Positions 42,923 to 45,744 of a stretch of 45,744 nucleotides of DNA are shown piece by piece; within the stretch, counting starts at the first letter, position 1, and every line of letters starts with the position of its first letter. The stretch lies in the NCBI GenBank assembly GCA_028693705.1, contig JAQUUX010000014.1, forward strand, positions 1 to 45,744, written 5' to 3'. Under the pieces are notes generated by a model. That model searched no databases. It saw nothing but the letters and a program-made list of their open reading frames with translations, and was not told the origin of the DNA. This DNA is from Lachnospiraceae bacterium (lineage in GTDB: Bacteria; Bacillota; Clostridia; Lachnospirales; Lachnospiraceae). Made by a program: the position numbers and the translations under genes.

Positions 42923-44206
42923 CTACGCCATCAGTGATGGAAGCCAGCAGCATAACGGCTCACAGAATGCACATAAAAGAAGAACCACTGTAATACCGAC
43001 TACATATGGAATAACTTCTTTTGCAAGTGTCAGCATACGCACATTGGTAACCGATGCAACTGCATACAAGCTCATTCCTACCGGCGGTGTCAGCAGACCA
43101 ATCATGGAAGCCAATACCATAACAACACCAAACTGTAACTGACTGACACCCATCTGCGCGATGATCGGCAGGAAAATAGGTGTTACGATCAGGATAACAG
43201 CGGTTCCTTCCAGGAACATACCTAATACGATCAAAATGAAGATGATCATCAGCATCAGGACAACTGAATTTGTGGATAATGAGAGCATCGCCTCGATAAC
43301 CTTATCCGGCACCTTCTGATGTGACATAAAATATGCCAGAAAATTTGCAATTGCGATAATAAACAATGTTTTACAGCTGGTGATGATACTGCTGTATATA
43401 ATATGATAAAGATCTTTCACTTTTACTTCTTTGTAAATGAAGCATGATAAGAATAAAGCATAGAAAGTCGCTACAATAGCTGCTTCTGTTGCTGTAAAGA
43501 TACCACCCCAGATACCACCTACGATAATAACAACCGTCAAAAGACTGGGGATAGCACGCCAGAGGTATTTACCTCTTTCTTTCATTGGCATTTTAGCTTC
43601 TATCGGATATTTTTTCTTTTTACTGATATAGTAAACCCAAAGACCCATAGCAACAGCCATCATCAGTCCCGGGATGAATCCGGCAGCAAATAGTTTGCTG
43701 ACTGAAGCTTCCGTAACACAGCTTGAATATACCACAAAGGCAATAGACGGTGGAATAACAGGTCCTATAGTGGAAGAACCTGCTGTAATACCTGCGCTGA
43801 ACTCATGCGGAAAACCTGCATCATCCATTGCTTTCATTTCAATAATTCCAAGGCCTGCCGCATCTGCAACAGCTGCACCGGACATACCGGAGAAAATAAC
43901 ACTGGATAAAATATTAACCTGTCCAAGTCCGCCCGGCCAATGACCAACACATGCCTTTGCAAAATCAAAAATACGGTCCGTAATACCACCCGTATTCATC
44001 AGATTTCCTGCCAGAATAAAAAAAGGAATAGCTAACAACGTAAACCCGGTTGTTCCATTATAAATTCTCTGTGCCATAACAGCCAGAATACTGCTAAATC
44101 CCAATTTGCTGAACATCAGTGCAGCCGTGCCTCCCATGGCTACGCACACCGGTATTCCTATCAGCATCATGCCTATCAGCATGATACAGCAAATCAATGC
44201 GATCAT
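42923..44206 (-). CDS. TRAP transporter large permease (DctM-type)
   Basis: The 427-residue protein is the DctM subunit with about twelve membrane segments. FSGMSGAAVADAAGLGIIEMKAMDDAGF, STIGPVIPPSIAFVVYSS and LLTPPVGMSLYAV are family signatures. It imports a carboxylate-type solute using an ion gradient. The start at 44206 has GGAGG 8 bases upstream; the open frame extends 14 codons further. The frame is intact although the binding protein gene upstream is broken. Confidence 0.94.
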   Translation of the reverse strand: MIALICCIMLIGMMLIGIPVCVAMGGTAALMFSKLGFSSILAVMAQRIYNGTTGFTLLAIPFFILAGNLMNTGGITDRIFDFAKACVGHWPGGLGQVNILSSVIFSGMSGAAVADAAGLGIIEMKAMDDAGFPHEFSAGITAGSSTIGPVIPPSIAFVVYSSCVTEASVSKLFAAGFIPGLMMAVAMGLWVYYISKKKKYPIEAKMPMKERGKYLWRAIPSLLTVVIIVGGIWGGIFTATEAAIVATFYALFLSCFIYKEVKVKDLYHIIYSSIITSCKTLFIIAIANFLAYFMSHQKVPDKVIEAMLSLSTNSVVLMLMIIFILIVLGMFLEGTAVILIVTPIFLPIIAQMGVSQLQFGVVMVLASMIGLLTPPVGMSLYAVASVTNVRMLTLAKEVIPYVVGITVVLLLCAFCEPLCCWLPSLMA

Positions 44207-44232
44207 ATAGATTTCCTCCGATTTTTTATTAT

Positions 44233-44285
44233 AAACAAATAGCAGCACCGAAAATCCACAGACTCCGGAATGCTGCTATTTGTTT
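44233..44285 (-). other. Intercistronic stem-loop between dctP and dctM
   Basis: AAACAAATAGCAGCA and TGCTGCTATTTGTTT are perfect 15-base inverted copies with a 23-base loop. Such hairpins after binding-protein genes usually stabilise the upstream message or reduce read-through into the permease genes. Confidence 0.8.
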
Positions 44286-44324
44286 TCTTTTTATCTTGTT
44301 ATAGCACGCAGCTAATCAGATTAT

Positions 44325-44830
44325 TTATTTAGCATCTGCGCAGGATTCACAGATCTCCTGCATCTTTGTAACGTATTCTTCATTTCCAACGTACTCAGCC
44401 ATCTGCTTATAAGCCGGTTCCATTGCTGCTTTGAACTCTTCTACATCAACTTCTGTTACAGTCATACCTTCATCTTTCAGTTTCTGGATATAATCCTGCT
44501 CTGAACTCTGTACCTCTGCACGCATGGAATCTCTTGCATCTGCAGAAGCTTTCTCAATTGCTTCTTTCTGTGCGTCTGTTAAAGACTCCCAGAAATCATT
44601 ATTGATGATCAGGTTCATAGCTTCCCACTGATGATAGTAACTGCAGGATCAGTAGATGTTACCTCTGCTGCCGCTGTTTCTTTTGACTCTGTTGTTGCAG
44701 CTGCGGTTGTTTCTGCTGCAGCTGTCTCTGCCGGTGCTGCTGCTCCCTGTGTAACATCCTTGCCACAGCCTGCCATAGATAATGACATTGCTGCTACCAG
44801 ACTGACTGCCAATAACTTTTTCATTTTCAT
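44325..44830 (-). pseudogene. Internally deleted and frame-shifted TRAP solute-binding protein (DctP)
   Basis: The 5' part (44830-44615) encodes a lipoprotein signal ending SMAGC at residue 22 and an Ala/Thr/Glu-rich linker, then stops after about 71 codons. The 3' part, in another frame (open from about 44649, with an ATG at 44618), reads YHQWEAMNLIINNDFWESLT...AIEKASADARDSMRAE, the C-terminus of a DctP protein. A normal DctP is about 330-350 residues, so about 170-190 residues of the ligand-binding core are missing and the two halves are out of frame. A good ribosome site (AGGAG) is still present. Assembly error is possible. Without this protein the transporter would lack its own substrate-binding component. 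Confidence 0.85.
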
Positions 44831-44873
44831 TTTGACTTCTCCTTTTGCTCCCTCATATTTAATTGCACTTAAC

Positions 44874-44883
44874 TTGTATACAA
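44874..44883. promoter_or_regulatory. GntR/FadR-type operator half-palindrome pair
   Basis: TTGTATACAA is a perfect 10-base palindrome of the form bound by many FCD-type GntR proteins (T-GT-AC-A pattern). It lies 44 bases upstream of the dctP start and may overlap its promoter. Confidence 0.6.
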
Positions 44884-44894
44884 ATCATGTTTTT

Positions 44895-44917
44895 TTGGTA
44901 CATTTTTACTGTACCAA
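44895..44917. promoter_or_regulatory. Second inverted repeat in the dctP-gntR intergenic region
   Basis: TTGGTAC and GTACCAA are perfect 7-base inverted copies with a 9-base spacer, between the two divergent transcription units. It is a second candidate operator for the GntR protein. Confidence 0.55.
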
Positions 44918-44949
44918 TTACCTATATACCTATAGTCGAAGAATGATGT

Positions 44950-44978
44950 TTGACAAAGTGATATGGTACGGATATGAT
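44950..44978 (+). promoter_or_regulatory. Promoter of the GntR regulator gene
   Basis: TTGACA, a 17-base spacer and TATGAT, 29 bases before the start codon. Confidence 0.8.
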
Positions 44979-45007
44979 GAAAACACGATTAAAAAACAGA
45001 GGAGAAT

Positions 45008-45700
45008 ATGTTGAAACCCACACCTGCCATTGATGGCATTTATGAAATTTTAAAAGAAGAAATACTTGATTTACTGCTTATTCCTGAGCAAATACTTTCC
45101 GAGAATGATCTATGTAAACGTTTTGGCGTTTCCAGAACCCCTATTCGCAGCGTATTACAGCATCTGGCACAGGACGGTCTGGTCTCTATTGAACCCTATA
45201 AAGGCAGCTTTATTACCAAAATGGATTTTACGATTATTAAACAACAGATCTACCAGAGAAAAGCCATTGAATATATGGTAATTCGCGATTTTATGAAAAG
45301 AAAGGACCTGGTGGCCATTGAGGAACTGCGTTTTTGCATTCGCAGTCAGGAAGCAATTGTCAAACAGCACGGTATAAAAGAAGAATTTTACGAATTCGAC
45401 AGTAAGTTCCATTCTATTATGTTCCGTGAAGTAGGTGTTCCTTTTCTTTGGGATCAAATACAGGCTTTAGAATGCAATTATTCCCGTTTCCGCAAATTGG
45501 ACATTATTGAACAGGAAAACCGAAGCGATATTATTGAAGAACACGATAAGCTTTTGCATATTATTGAAAATCATCAGTTTGATCAATTAGAAGATATGAT
45601 TACCTATCATCTTGACGGTGGTATCCGTCGGCTTGGTGATAAAATGACTACAAAATACCTTACTTTTTTTACAGATAATTCTTTTCAGGATATACAATGA
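45008..45700 (+). CDS. GntR-family regulator with FCD domain
   Basis: The 230-residue protein has an N-terminal winged helix (about 10-75; LSENDLCKRFGVSRTPIRSVLQHL) and a C-terminal helical FCD ligand-binding domain (about 80-215). The FCD metal-binding residues appear as FDSKFH, EEHDKLLH and YHLDGG. FCD regulators usually bind small organic acids and repress nearby catabolic or transport genes. It is divergent from the TRAP operon and two palindromes lie between them, so it most likely controls that operon. GGAG precedes either ATG at 45008 or the next codon TTG. The last 44 bases of the window show nothing clear. Confidence 0.93.
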   Translation: MLKPTPAIDGIYEILKEEILDLLLIPEQILSENDLCKRFGVSRTPIRSVLQHLAQDGLVSIEPYKGSFITKMDFTIIKQQIYQRKAIEYMVIRDFMKRKDLVAIEELRFCIRSQEAIVKQHGIKEEFYEFDSKFHSIMFREVGVPFLWDQIQALECNYSRFRKLDIIEQENRSDIIEEHDKLLHIIENHQFDQLEDMITYHLDGGIRRLGDKMTTKYLTFFTDNSFQDIQ

Positions 45701-45744
45701 TGTCAAAAACGAGAGTATAGTCAAAAAGAAGCAGATACACTGTT

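Noticed and set aside
44615-44830. A separate small lipoprotein gene of 71 codons
   Set aside because: The downstream frame carries the DctP C-terminus immediately after it, so a broken dctP explains both pieces better than two independent genes.

Overview
The window looks like a chromosomal segment from a low-GC Gram-positive anaerobe of class Clostridia, most likely family Lachnospiraceae. This is inferred from gene content: type III glutamine synthetase, the IreB-RuvX-DUF1292 gene order, a DUF6465 A/K-rich protein, an HPr-like protein without the active histidine, CIRCE-controlled hrcA-grpE-dnaK-dnaJ, strong AAGGAGG-type ribosome binding sites and -35/-10 promoters with 17-base spacers. 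The genus cannot be named from sequence reading alone. Almost all genes are on the minus strand. Only the HPr-like gene, the HD-domain gene and the GntR regulator are on the plus strand. There is no rRNA, CRISPR array, prophage or complete insertion sequence; one tRNA gene, tRNA-Gln(CUG), is present.

Layout. 1-3.6 kb: a sugar-type DegT aminotransferase, tRNA-Gln, a nicotinamidase-like hydrolase coupled to an Rpn/PD-(D/E)XK nuclease gene, and a 130-base foldback element. 3.6-6 kb: glnN with a structured leader. 6-12 kb: one long minus-strand operon (ireB, ruvX, DUF1292, fur-type regulator, RNase J, ylbF, a truncated mltG-like gene, trmR, trhP) that links RNA decay and wobble-uridine modification. 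12-14.5 kb: mtaB, a divergent HPr-like gene and an HD hydrolase. 14.6-21.5 kb: thiI, cysteine desulfurase, rsmE, prmA, an SGNH-like protein and an MBOAT acyltransferase. 21.6-26.3 kb: a UvrD-type helicase overlapping an MrfA-type helicase. 26.5-32.6 kb: hrcA-grpE-dnaK-dnaJ and a NagD-type phosphatase. 32.7-36.6 kb: a 221-base foldback element, a DUF6465 gene, uppP, a patatin-type lipase and an aminotransferase. 36.7-39.4 kb: a MATE exporter and a GGDEF protein. 39.6-41.8 kb: an ammonium transporter fused to a PII domain, with a long hairpin-rich leader. 41.8-45.7 kb: a nitroreductase and a TRAP transporter operon whose binding-protein gene is broken, with a divergent GntR/FCD regulator.

How the genes work together. 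Nitrogen assimilation is represented twice (glnN and amt-PII), and both genes have leaders containing a terminator-shaped hairpin between a predicted promoter and the start codon. tRNA modification is represented by trmR/trhP, mtaB and thiI with its sulfur donor. The most unusual points are the Amt-PII fusion with a methionine at the usual uridylylated tyrosine, the hairpin-rich amt and glnN leaders, two large foldback elements, the deleted dctP, the HPr-like protein without His15, and the mltG-like gene without a catalytic domain. No single locus can be called a wholly new system from sequence alone.
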